From contig OZ218953.1 of NCBI GenBank assembly GCA_965112735.1, positions 3,658,001 to 3,722,000 of the forward strand: 64,000 bases of DNA, read 5' to 3'. Below the pieces are notes generated by a model that did not search any database, was not told where the DNA came from, and was given only the letters and a program-made list of their open reading frames with translations. How positions within the stretch are numbered: position 1 is the first letter of the stretch; each line of letters opens with the position of its first letter. Below, piece after piece: positions 48,810 through 60,066 of the stretch. Source of the DNA: Phaeosaccion multiseriatum. Its lineage: Eukaryota > Ochrophyta, other classes. The translations under genes and the position numbers were made by a program.

Positions 48810-49951
48810 GTCTACCCACCAGTCTGCTTGCCTGCCTGTCTACCTGCCTGTCTACCTTCCTGCCTGCCTGCCTGACGATCCCTCCCCCCCTCTTTCCCCT
48901 CCTTCCTCAGGTGACGCAAAAGAGCTCCACCAGCGGCGCCGCCCTCCGTGAGGTGTTGCAGTGGGCTTGCCTTGCCGCGGGCAGAATGGTGTTCAACGCC
49001 GGGGCCGACAACAGCCTAGGCCTCGCCAGCTTTGTCTCCGCGGGGCTCAGCGCGAGCCTCGGGAGCGTTCTTAGAAGCTTCCACGACCGGGACATTGAGC
49101 TTGCCCTGGCCGCTGTGGGTGCGTGCGCGGTGGTACTTCGCAGCCTTAGCGAGTCGCACCCCCAGAGCCTGGACTCGCAATTTGACACGACACATGCCGG
49201 AAGTGTATTGTCCAGCTCCCTCTCGCTGGACCACGGATGGGGCAGTGAGGCATTTGCGCCCTTTGAGGCCCCAGGATTTCTGCGCGCATTGGTGGAGTTT
49301 GCGGACTCCGCTCCGGGGTGTGTGATTGTGCAGAAGCACTGCTTCGGGGTTGTGGCGGACCTCTGCAAGAGGAAGGAGGCAAACAGGTGCGAGGGGAAGA
49401 GAGGGAAAGAAAGAGGCACGACAGAGAGCGTGTATGTATGTATGTATGTATGTATATATATATATATATGTGTGTGTGTGTTTGTGAGTGTGGGCTTGTG
49501 CGTCCGCGTGTGTGCCCGTGTTAGTCAGCGTCAGCATCTCTACTTCGAGCGGGGAGGAGCTGGACAGCCTTTGTGCGTTGCGTCGCCTTACGCCCACCGA
49601 CTCCCTCACTTGCCCCCCGCCTTCCTTCTCTCCACCTGGTGCGCGCACACACACACACGCACACACACACATACACACACACGCACACACACACACGCAC
49701 ACACACACACGCACACACACACGCGCACACACACACGCGCACATACTCACTGGCCTCCTCCCCAGGCACCTGCTCGCTAACTCTGTGGAAGGGCTTGTGC
49801 GCGGCCTCGCCATGGGACACCGTACAGATGACCTCGACCTGCAGGCAAGGGCATATTGGCACATACGCACGCGCTTGCTTTGATTCTCAAACTCTTTTGC
49901 ATTCACCCTCACCCTCACCGTCACCCTCACCCTCACCGTCACCCTCACTCT

Positions 49952-49984
<33 letters not shown>

Positions 49985-49987
49985 CGT

Positions 49988-50078
<91 letters not shown>

Positions 50079-50079
50079 T

Positions 50080-50128
<49 letters not shown>

Positions 50129-50161
50129 CGTCACCCTCACTCTCACCCTCATCCTCACCGT

Positions 50162-50224
<63 letters not shown>

Positions 50225-50271
50225 CCAGACCCTCACCCTCACCCTCACCCAGACCCTCACCCTCATCCTCG

Positions 50272-50334
<63 letters not shown>

Positions 50335-50385
50335 TCACCCAGACCCTCACCCTCACCCTCACCCAGACCCTCACCCTCATCCTCG

Positions 50386-50420
<35 letters not shown>

Positions 50421-53400
50421 CCCCTCATCCTCACCCTCACCCTCGCCCTCACCCTCACCCTGAGCCTGAGCCTGACCCTCACCCTGAGCCTGACCTTCAC
50501 CCTGAGCCTGACTCTGCCCCCCTCCCCTGCCCCCTGCCGCCCCCCCCTCCCCAGTTGGTGTGCTGTCAGTCTCTCTGCAGCTTGGCTGAAGCCCCCGGTA
50601 TTGCGCGTCGTCTGGCCCAAGCCCCATTCCAAGCCACATCAGGAGGAGGAGCTTCATTATCAGATTCAGGCTCAGTCGCCTCGAACACGACCACCCCCAC
50701 CTCGTTGTTGTCTCTGTCAGCGGTGCCCGCCCTGTTCCGCGCCATGCGTTCCCGACCCCGTGAGCACGACATTATTCTGGACTGCCTCACCGCACTGCAC
50801 CTCATCGGCAAAGCCTACCCCACCGTCTGGAGAGAGATGAAAGACAACGAAAACCCCCATCCGCACCCGCAGCCGTACCCGTTCCCGTCGGAGGGATCGA
50901 AAAGACCACACTCGAGGAGCAGCGGAGCGAGCTTGGGGTCGGACGCGGTGACCTTTGGGTCCTCTAGGCAACAGGAGCTGCCCGCCCTCCCTGTGACCGA
51001 GTCGGCGCTGGAGGCTCTGTTGGGGGCACTCAATGTGTTCGGGGCGGATCGGGCAGTCACCGCACTCGCGGCGGAGGTGTTCGCGGGGGTGGTGGAGGGT
51101 TCCGTCCGGGAAGTTGAAGTTGAAGTAGTGGATGGACAGCCGTTACAGCCGCCGCCGCGTTCGTCGCCGTCGGAGTCGGGGGCAGGAGGGGCAGAGGAGG
51201 CAGAGCAGGTGAGAGGGGAAGGGGAAGCAGAAGTTCTCCACGTCCATGGGCCTTCTCTTCCTCCTCCTCCTCCTCCTCCACGCACGGCCTGGGTGACTTG
51301 CCTGGATGTGCTGGACGCGTATGAGTGCGCGCGTTTGGTGGTAAGGGTTTTGAGGGCCAACCCCAACAATGCCCAAGTTCAGCAGGCCGGGTTGGCGGCA
51401 GGGACGGCGCTGCTTGCGGCAGAGGCAGTGATTGAGGATCAGAGAGAGAGAGAGCGGGTGGAGGCGGAGGTGGAAGGGGAGGGGGATCAGTGGAGTGATG
51501 TGGACGAAGAAGAAGAAGAAGAAGAAGAAGATGATGATGAGGAGGAGGGGGAGGAGGAGGGAGGCGCGGGGCAAGCAGAGGGAGGACGAAAAGACGACAA
51601 AAGAAGACGTCCGTCCTCCCGATCAAGCTCCCGACCAGGTTCCAGACACAGCGCCACCTCCAGCGCCACCGGTACCTCGGAGAGAGGCGACGGCACCGCT
51701 CAACAATGGGAAGCGGAACAAGTGGAAGCAGGCTTCGGCTCGGAGCTGACACGCGCAGGCTTCTGCGAGCTCCTGCCGGGCATCTTGCACGCCTTCCCTA
51801 GGCACAGAGAGCTTCGATTGGCCACGGTGCGCTGCATGGGGGCCCTTGCGCATGTTGGGAAGGGCCACGGCTTGGCCAGTGGGGAGGAGGCCTTGCAACG
51901 CATTGTGGACAGCGGAGGGTGTGAGCAGGTGCGTGCGTGTGTGCGTGTGTGCGTGCGTGTGCGTGTGTGTGCGTGTGTGTGTGCGTGTGTGTGTAAAGCT
52001 CATTGAACATGTGTGTGTGTGTGTGTGTGTGTGGCAATCCCGCCCCATCCTCTGCATACCCTTCCCCCCCCCCCTCCCTCCCTGCCACCGACCCACTGCC
52101 ATCCACTGCCATCCATCGCCTCCTCATCGCAGGTGGTGAAAGTGGCAAAGGCCTTCTCTCTGGACTGCGAGGCGGTGATGGTGTGCCTCTCCACCCTCTG
52201 TATCCTCTGCGAGGAGGGCGGGGAGGAGGCAGTGCGACACTTTGGCGCCGCAAAGGGCTGTCAACTTGTCTTCGATGGGCCTTATTACTTTCCTGACAGC
52301 CGAGACATGGCGCTTCAGGCGTGTCGAGCGGTGAGGGCATTGGCCTCGGGTACCGGTGGGCCCTCCCTCCTTAACAGAAGGCAGCTCGTGGACCTGGGCT
52401 GCTGTCAAGAGCTAGTGCTGACGGTGCGGGACTGGGGGGGGGACTTGGAACTGCAAACTTGCGCGCTGAGGGCCGTGAGGGCATTGTTTGAGGCTGGGGC
52501 AGGGCAGCCGAACGTCACGGCTATTGCCAGCACGTCCACAGCCAACACCGCACAGGAAGGGGCGGGGGGTGGGGGAGGCGGGGGAGGGGCCAAGGACCGG
52601 GCGGGGCAGATCATCGTCAAGACCTTGCTGTATTGGATGGATCTGGTGCCAGCGAAGCAGAGAAGGAGTAGGAGGTTGCGACGACGAGTCCACGCATCGG
52701 AGAAGGAGGAGGTGAAGGAGGAGGAAGAGGAAGAAGACTCTTTGGAAGAGCTGCTGCAAGAGGGCTGCCTCTGCCTGAGTCTAATCCTGCAGCACCCGTC
52801 CCCCCTCGTGTGGAAGTTCTGGGGCAATGCGTGGGGTGTGTCGCCCTCCGGGGTGGTGGGCATCAAGGCCGTGTCCGAGTCATTGGTGAGGGCCATGCGG
52901 AGACAAAGGGCCAACGGAGCACTGCAGCTCGCCGCCTGTCGGGCATTGACTTGCATTGCCAGGGACAGCAACAGTCGCCTCGTGGTGGGGCAGAGCGGAG
53001 GCTGCGACGCGGTGTTGCTCGCCTTGGGGGACTTACCGCACTCGGCTGCACTTCAGGAGACGGGGTGGCTGGCGGTGTCTTCGCTGGCGGCGCTGAGCGG
53101 CTTCAATCGCATCGTTCTCGGAGCCTTCCCTCCCGTCCCCTCCTCCTCCCCCTCCTCTTCTTGTGCTTGTCTTGATAGTGCTGTCGAATCTGAGGCGGAC
53201 TCCTCGTCGGACTGCTTCTCTTTGCTTGTGCAAGCGTGGAGGCTCTTCTCCTCCCGCCAGGGCGTTCAACGAAGTTGTTGCATGGCCTGCGCAAACCTCT
53301 GCAGCGATGGAGATCCGTCGGACAACACGCACAAGCTCGTCAAGGCAGGGGTACTTCCTCTGCTGGTGCGCTCTCTGGAACTCTTCCCTAATTGCGAGGA

Positions 53401-54932
53401 CCTGACCTGCGCTGCTTTGACGAGCCTGGCCAAGGTGGCGGTGGGTGGGTATAGGGGAAGGGTGTGGGACACGCCCTGCACGCTCCTTCGGTCGCCTGAC
53501 GGGCACGGGCACCAGCCGAAGAAGAACCAACGGCCACAGCAAGAAAGGCAGGGGCAGGGACAGGGGCAAGGGCCGGGCAGCCAAGGAGGAGGAGGAGGAC
53601 TCGCGGCTACATCCCTCGTATCATTTCGTGGTGCTGCTCCCCCGCACCACGCTCACCGCCACTCCCACTCCCACCATGCCATGGGAGGCAACGGTGACAT
53701 GTCGTGGGCGGTGGTGCGTGTGATGGAGCTGTGGGGTCGGGACCTGGACATACAGCACTGGGCCTGTGCGGTGTTGAGGGAGCTCTCGGCTCGCTCGGAG
53801 AACATTCCCACACTCGAGGACGCGGGGGCCATCACCGCCATAATCGGACTTCTTGCCACACTCACGGGGCAGGAGGAGGGAGGAGGAGATCCCTTTGGCA
53901 GCGGAGGTACAGGCGACACGGGGAGGGGACAGGCTGCTGTTGCTGCTGCTGCTGCTGCTGCAGGTGGTGCTGTTGCTGGTGGTGGTGGTGGTGAGGAGGC
54001 AAGTCGAGAAGGGGGCAGGAAGCGCGCCCTCATGTATCAGGCCGCCGCCTGTCTCCTTAGCGTGAGTCAGGGACTCATTGCGAGGCGGCGCTTGGTGCAG
54101 GAGGGGGCAGGCTTTTCTGTGGTGCTACTCATGGCCACGGATGTGAGTGACGTGGCGCTTCAGCGGCTCGGACTGGCGTGTCTGGCCAGTCTGGGGGCAC
54201 AGAACGAGGACAATCGCATGAGGCTCGCGGAACACGCGGAGGAGACCGCCGAGGTGCTTGTGGCTGCCCTGCGCGCCCACCGGGGGGACCCGAGGGTGGA
54301 GGAGGACGGCGCGCTGGCGGTGAGCAACTTGAGTGCCGTGAGGAAGGAGGCGGTGGCGCTGGTGGAGGTGGGGTGTGTGGCGGTCTTGTTGGACTCGTTA
54401 GGGGCAAGGGCGGCGGCGAGGGAGGCCAGGGACGGGGGCGAGTGTCCCATGCAGCAGTTTCAGATTTTGCAGCAGATACGCAGGCAGCACGTGGACCATC
54501 ATCAGAGACAGCAGCATCGGGGGGGGAACGGCAGTGGACGGCACCACAGCACAAGCAGCGGCGGTGTTGGACACAGTGAGGAAGTGTTGTGCGTGTACGC
54601 GCAGGGGGGCAACAACAACGACGAGGACGTGGTACGCATGAAGCAGCAGCGGACAGACATTGCCACCCTCACCAGTTTACTGTACGGACTCGGAAACCTT
54701 GTGCGTGTCAGCAAGGAGAGCGCCGACGAGGTGGTGCTGAAGGGCGGCTGCGAGGCGATGGTCAAGGCCATCCGAAGCTACCCGCACGACCTCGGTCTAC
54801 AGGAGGCGGGCTGTAGGGCCATAGCAGCTGTCGCCGAGGTGGGTCCGGTGGGATGGCAGTGGATGGGGGGCGAGCGAGATCGCGAAGGAGGGTAGGGTCG
54901 CGTGGGTGCCTGCTGAACGAGACTCCCGCTGT

Positions 54933-54963
<31 letters not shown>

Positions 54964-56062
54964 TTCTTTCACACCGCGATGGCCGGCTTGCCTTGACTTG
55001 AGCTAAGCTAGAGGAACAAGGCAGCTGGGTCTGTCTGACTGGGCTGGAAGGCGCCACTACCCCGGGGCCTTCCGCCACCAACCCTACCCCCCCCCCCTAC
55101 CCACCACTCACGACGCACATCTCCTCCTCCTCCTCCTCCCGCAGAGCTCGGACCGCAACCGCAGAACAGCAGGCTCTGTGGCTGGTGGCTGTGACGTGAC
55201 AATGCGCGCCTTCGGCTTCTTCCGCCGCGATGAAGACGTGCAACAAGCCGCGCTTGCCAGCATTGAGGCCCTCGCGGAGGGAGAGGGGGAGGGGGGAAGG
55301 GCCAACAGGCAGCTCCTCTGGACCATGAACGCACTGCCGCTCTTGCACCATACGGTACGGAGGGAGGAGGAAGGAGAGGGGAGGGAGGAGGGAGGAGGGC
55401 GGCAGCAGTGGGTTGTGTGCAACAGAAAGCTCGGAGGGTGTGCATACGCCTTGTTTGAGGCTCACTCTGGACTGTATTTCCGTCCGTGTCTCTTTCTATC
55501 TTTCTCCCTCTCTTTCTCTCTCTCGCTCTCTCTCTCCCTCTCTGACTGACTCTCTCTCTGGTCGGTGCCTATACATACATTCTCTCTCTCTCTGCTCTCT
55601 CAGCTGGACCTGTTCCGCGATGAGTCATCAGTGGTGGTGAAGGCTCTGTCCGTGCTGCGCTGTCTGCTCGCCGACGAGCACCACTGCCCCTCCCACTCCA
55701 TCACCACCCTCCCCAGCACCAGCAGCAGCAGCAACGACATGAACAACAACACTAACAACAGCAAGAGCAACGCGGGCCTCAGCGGCATCAGTCGGGAGAA
55801 GGCCATGGCCCGGCACATCGGAGCCGTGTTGGTCATCATGGAGAAGAATCAGAGCCGCGAGGTGGTCATGGCCTGCCTCGACACGCTGCACGACCTCCTC
55901 GATGTTCCCCTTGGCAAGGGGGCCCTCCTCCTGCCCGCGCCTCTAGAGAGCCGTAGTAGCAGCAGCAGCAGTGTGTCCCTGCCGTCCCTACCGCAAGTCG
56001 ACTCCCCTCCACCGGCGGCCCGCTCGTCCATGCACCGTGGCTCCTCCACGACGGCAATGAGT

Positions 56063-56096
<34 letters not shown>

Positions 56097-56476
56097 CTAG
56101 CAGTAGTGGTAGCCTAAATGTCCGTAGTGAGAATGGCAAGCCCCCCTCGGAGACGCGAAGGCCGAGCCGGAACGGGCTGCTGACCGGGCTGGCAGGGAGT
56201 CGTAGGGGCAGTCAAGAGCTGCCGCCGCCCCCAGGTGGAGGAGGAGACGCACATGAGAAGCAAGAGCAGGGGCAGGAGGGTCAGGAGGGTCAGGAGGGGC
56301 AGGAGGGGCAGGGAGAAGGGAAGGAGGCGCAGGGCACTATTGTACAGAGAGTGCTGGCGGCCAATGTCTCTTACGCAGTCAGAAGGGTCCTCAAATTCCA
56401 CCCAAAGGACAGGGACATGGCGGTGCTCTGCAAGAGGGTGGATAGGTACGTCAACACGACGCCCGTCTTGGTATGA
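40435..56476 (+). CDS. Giant SAM-like / armadillo / four-EH-domain protein
   Basis: There are 17 exons: 40435-40506, 40631-42127, 42375-42553, 42753-42792, 43162-43704, 43821-44002, 44204-44368, 44537-44633, 44965-46341, 46460-47495, 47936-48477, 48911-49386, 49766-49844, 50555-51928, 52133-54838, 55145-55354, 55604-56476. All phases match, giving about 3,815 residues. Order: SAM-like region (about 10-75), a region faintly like TIR (about 268-420), armadillo-type repeats (524-650), a charged coiled coil (660-880), then EH domains at about 870-960, 1081-1177, 1370-1495 and 1601-1755. EF loops include [48 protein letters not shown] and [12 protein letters not shown], and three domains end in the EH signature GLxxPxxLPxxL. 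A long armadillo array fills about 1,920-3,560. EH domains bind NPF peptides in endocytic machinery, so a trafficking scaffold is inferred. Intron 13 has a GC donor. A 90-nt in-frame intron at 43258-43347 is possible. Confidence 0.85.
42877..42985 (+). repeat. TTCC microsatellite in intron 4 of the EH-armadillo gene
   Basis: Tandem TTCC with a few TTTC variants, inside the intron 42793-43161. Confidence 0.9.
47861..47930 (+). repeat. TCC array next to the intron 10 acceptor
   Basis: About 23 TCC copies end five bases before the exon that opens with the second EF loop of the fourth EH domain (47936). Confidence 0.9.
48523..48806 (+). repeat. GGGA and TGCC microsatellites in intron 11
   Basis: A GGGA/GGAA purine run (48523-48605) is followed by about 22 TGCC units (48719-48806), all inside intron 48478-48910 of the EH-armadillo gene. 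Confidence 0.9.
49639..49743 (+). repeat. CA dinucleotide repeat in intron 12
   Basis: (CA)n with CG and TA interruptions, inside the intron 49387-49765, shortly before the acceptor at 49764-49765. Confidence 0.9.
49898..50514 (+). repeat. CACCCT hexanucleotide minisatellite in intron 13
   Basis: About 100 tandem CACCCT units with scattered variants (CACCGT, CACTCT, CATCCT, CCCAGA) form a higher-order pattern: a block of about 120 bp around 50220-50380 recurs. The array fills most of the intron 49845-50554. It is open in five frames (His-Pro, Ser-Pro, Arg-Val, Glu-Gly repeats), none of which I regard as translated. Confidence 0.93.
51929..52060 (+). repeat. GT-rich repeat in intron 14
   Basis: GTGTGC/GT tandem repeats begin at the splice donor itself (GTGCGTGCG at 51929) and continue to about 52033, followed by pyrimidine-rich sequence up to the acceptor before 52133. 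Confidence 0.85.
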
Positions 56477-56649
56477 GCTGAGCTGAGCTGAGCTGAAATG
56501 AACTGAACTGAACTGAACCTCACGCCTGACTTGGAGTCGGGTGTGGGGTTGGTTTGGTGGCAGAGGCGGGAGGGCGGCTGCGAACATCGATAGCATACAC
56601 CCATGTTCATAAACGACTAACGATTAGAATACATGTACTGGCTTACTCC

Positions 56650-57936
56650 TCACGCCACTAACGAAGCTTCCTTCGAGGGCGGGGGGCGGGCAGTGAGGCT
56701 CAGTTCTGCCCCCCTACGACATGGAGCCACCGCCCCCTGCTCCTCGCCACCGTCAGACATCATCAGCAGGTCCTCCTCCAGAGAGCCGGAGAGGAGGTCG
56801 GCTGACTCGGGCTCTCCTCCTGCAGCGTGCTCATCCTCTTCACCGGGCCCGACCGCACCATAGTCCAGCTCTTCACGCCCTCCTCTCCCCCCTCCTTGTA
56901 GACCTCCTCCTCCTCCTCCTCCTCCTCCTCGTCCTCCTCCTGGTTGTCTGCTCCACCTTGTGCGCAAAGTCGGTATCACATGCCCCACTCTCGCAAAGAA
57001 GAACACCACCGCTCCAAGCATGGCACACAGCTGCAGCAAGACCACGCTGGTGTAGAACCATCCATCTTTCCAGACCACCGGACGGTGCCGTCCACTCCCC
57101 CGCCCGCTGCCCCCCGCCCCTCGCCCCGGCGCCTCTGCGGGGAGGGCCTGCCCACTGAAGGCCTCGTTGTAGTTCCTTTTGGATTCCTCGCTCAGCAGTA
57201 TCACCACGTCCCTCTGGGCGAGCAAGGCAATGTCGAGCTCGTCTGCCTCGCCCAGCAGCCCCGCCGCCCCCCCTGGGTATCTGTCCAGCAGAGAGAGGGT
57301 CTCGGAGAGGGAGCGGGGTTTGCCATCGAGGTCGCACAGCGGCGGTGCTGCATTAAAGGCGTCACCGAGTGAACGGTCGCCCGATGCTCCACCGCTGTCG
57401 CTGCCGCCGCCGCTGCCGTTCAGGGCCTTGGCAAAGGAGGAGAAGAGCTGTGGGCTCTTGCTGTTCATGTACATCAATGCGATGACCCCCCCTCCGACTC
57501 TCTGAGCCTTATCATCGGACCCGGGCATACCCAGGCGCAGGAGCAGGGCGAGCGACTGTTCCGAGGCCGCCGTGGACTCCCCTCGGAGTGAGGGGCCTTC
57601 TCCTGCTTCTTTGCGAGCCATTGTCGTGGAGGGAGTAGTGCCGCCGCCACACCTACGAGAGAAAAGAATGGCAAAGCGCGCAACGTCATCCGCATTAGCT
57701 AGCTTTTGCTTCAATCGGCTTAGCGCGCCACCGCGTTTCTAACGTGTCTCACCTCATGACAACGGCTGAGTCAAAGTGGACAGCACCAATGTGGGTTTCG
57801 CACATGGTAACGGAGGGAGTCAATCCCCACGCCAGAGTGCCCCACGAAACTGCGGCGCCCTCCTCATCTCCGTAGCGAGCAAAGCTCAGAGCCAAGGCCA
57901 GATTGACCACCGTGCCACAGTTGTCTGTGTGTGTGT

Positions 57937-58003
<67 letters not shown>

Positions 58004-58401
58004 CATCAAGAAGTAGCGTAAGAGAAAAGAGGAAGGAAGGAAGATTTCACCCGCGCTTGCCTGGCTCTGGCAGGAAGGAGTCCGAGGTGAAAAGCCCCCC
58101 ATCCGGGAGCGAAAACCTCATCAAGGGCCTCCTCCTTAAGTGGCGGCTGCTGCTGCTGCTGCTGCTGCTGCTTCTCCTCCTGCGGGGTGAGAAGGAAACC
58201 GAGGCTGTCGAAGGTCACCCCAGCCGCAGGAGTACCAGCTTGGACTCGCAACAGCGCGAACGTGGACGCATCCGCAACGTCAGAGCGTCTTACTCCCGCA
58301 GTAGCAATCGCGTTTGGCAGTAGCAATGCTTGCCACAAGAGCCGGCCCCACAGCATCATGGAGAGGATAGAGTTGTGTGCCGAGCGGGAACAAAAGGACA
58401 T
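56650..58401 (-). CDS. Unrecognised single-pass membrane protein
   Basis: I do not recognise the family. Exons 57924-57753 and 57652-56650 join cleanly (Met-Arg | Cys-Gly). A 5' exon starting at ATG 58401 encodes a signal-peptide-like segment (MMLWGRLLWQALLLPNAIATA). Its donor is uncertain: only a weak GTTTCC site at 58199 gives the phase needed (exon 58401-58200), for about 458 residues in total. The middle holds CETHIGAVHFDSAVV and a stretch with SETLSLLDRYP and RDVVILLSEESKRNYNEAF. One membrane segment (FYTSVVLLQLCAMLGAVVFFF) sits about 150 residues from the C-terminus, followed by a Gly/Arg-rich and then acidic cytosolic tail. The likely topology is type I, with the tail in the cytosol. 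The end and middle are well supported; the 5' end is not. Confidence 0.6.
57920..58001. repeat. GT/CA dinucleotide repeat next to a splice acceptor
   Basis: About 40 GT units on the plus strand (CA on the sense strand) end at the acceptor of the 57924-57753 exon, inside intron 1 of the membrane-protein gene. Confidence 0.9.
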
Positions 58402-58777
58402 GTTCACACAGTCTTACTTACGCACTTCTTAGGGGTAAAAGACGCCCCCTGGTTCTGTCCACTGTATGTCTAGACCAGGCTGACCACACGCTTGTTGGAC
58501 GCTCACGTCGGTAGTGGCTCAGGTTGTTCGTCTTTAGACGGGGCTTCCCTGGACGGGACGATCAAGGGCTAGTAGCTTACGGAAAAAAATTTACTTGGCT
58601 CTTCAACCCTCCTTCCTCCTCCTACTACTTCATTTTGAACATTTGACTGCTGGTACATGTGTACGAACTGAGCAAGTACGCCACTGGACATGCCGCCCGG
58701 CCCAGCTGATGACCAGCGTACACCCCTCGAAACCACCCGAGCTTGCTTCGCCCGAGCTTGCTTGACCCGAGCTTGCT
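58402..58777. other. Spacer between two minus-strand genes
   Basis: 376 bp hold the promoter of the membrane-protein gene and the 3' untranslated region of the PLAC8-like gene. A short direct repeat, CCCGAGCTTGCTT, occurs in tandem at about 58737-58778. No gene is visible. Confidence 0.5.
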
Positions 58778-60066
58778 TCACACCGCCGAAGGTGGCGCAG
58801 GCTGCTGAAGAGCCTGCTGCCGGGTGCCCATCACGGGCTGAAGAAGCTCGCTCTCGCGGTCCAGCACCTGGGCCTGGGGAGAGAGAGAGAGAGAGGCGAG
58901 GGGGGGGGAGCGTGGCAGCGTGCGCGCGTGCATGGGTGCGTGAATGAAGCACCACCTCTCACACACACCCTGCTATACCGCTCTCTGCGACTTGCTCCAC
59001 CGCGCACCTTGGGCCCGGCGAGGCTCTCCTGATAGTTGAGCTCCGTATCCATCTGAGCTGTCATACAGCCGGACGTGCAGCAGAACACGATCTGTCCGCA
59101 GCATTCCAGGCAGCGGGACAGGTCCTTCAAGCGTTCGTCGAAGAGCGCGAGGCAGTGGCACACACAGCTGAGCAGCTGCACGAAGTTGTTGAAGCGGATG
59201 ATGCGGTTGTCCCATTTGTCAGGCTGCAGGCGGTATTTGTCCATGCTGAAAAGGAGAGAGAGGGCGAGAGAGAGAGGGATGACGAGCGCACTCACTCACT
59301 CACTCACTCACTCATTCATTCATTCACTCACTCACATGTACATTCTGTTAGCGGAGAGAGCGCAGCTCAGGCAGCAGCAGCTCTCCAGACAGAGGCACAG
59401 CGTTGGGCAGGTCTTCTCGCCCATATGGCCAGGCCTGCAGCACAGACAGCCACCAAAATAGTTTTGGCAGCACTCGTAGCGTGTCATATCCTTCTCGAGC
59501 AGCCTCCTCCTGATAAGACACTGTGAAAGCGGCCCACACAGGCTTCCGAACAGGCACGCTGAAGGAGAAAGAAGAGGAAGAGACGCCAAGCAGAGGTGAG
59601 TCGTGCTCGGAAAAGAACCAAACATGGTTTCTGTGCAGAGCCTTTCCCTCCTTTCTTCACTCTCCTCACACTCCTGTACCACGTACCACACGGGTTTCTG
59701 CAGCATGACTTGTTCATTCCCACCTACGACATGCGGAGCAGAGGGAGAGTATGGAGAGAGGACACGAGGGTCAAGAGCGAGTTATAAAAAAAGGCGCTCC
59801 CATCGCCAGGCGGCGCAGCATCATACGGCGCGCTCCGGCGTGAGAAGAGTACGAAGGCTGCGAGCATCATACGGCGGACTCCGGCGGGTAGAAGAGAAGG
59901 AAGGCTGCGAAGGGAGAGGAGGTTATGGGGGGGGGGGGGGAAGGCTTCTCTTCTGCCCGCTCTCCTCCTCATCGCGAACCTGAAACAAGTCTGGGTTTGT
60001 GTAGTAGACCGAAAGGGGAGAGTCGTCCACAGGGGAGTCCCTAAAGCAAATGAGACAGCACGCCAT
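58778..60066 (-). CDS. PLAC8-like cysteine-rich protein
   Basis: Five exons (60066-59980, 59723-59687, 59558-59336, 59245-59008, 58873-58778) join in frame to about 226 residues. The chain is rich in Cys: MACCLICF at the start, DMTRYECCQNYFGGCLCC, then GEKTCPTLCLCLESCCCLSC, ALSANRMYIMDKYRLQPDKWDNRIIRFNN and CCTSGCMTAQM (each shown in part). This matches the plant and algal branch of the PLAC8 superfamily that has a Met-Ser-Arg-Tyr...Cys-Cys block and a conserved Asp-Asn-Arg-Ile-Ile segment. Two Cys-rich hydrophobic stretches probably contact or cross the membrane. Relatives affect cell size and metal handling, but the function here is unknown. The second exon is only 37 nt. The ATG at 60066 follows directly from the reading of exon 1. 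Confidence 0.85.

Noticed and set aside
49856-50550. His-Pro, Ser-Pro, Arg-Val and Glu-Gly repeat proteins over the CACCCT array
   Set aside because: The hexanucleotide is open in five frames by composition. The host gene's own frame meets a stop 13 codons past the donor, so the array is intronic.
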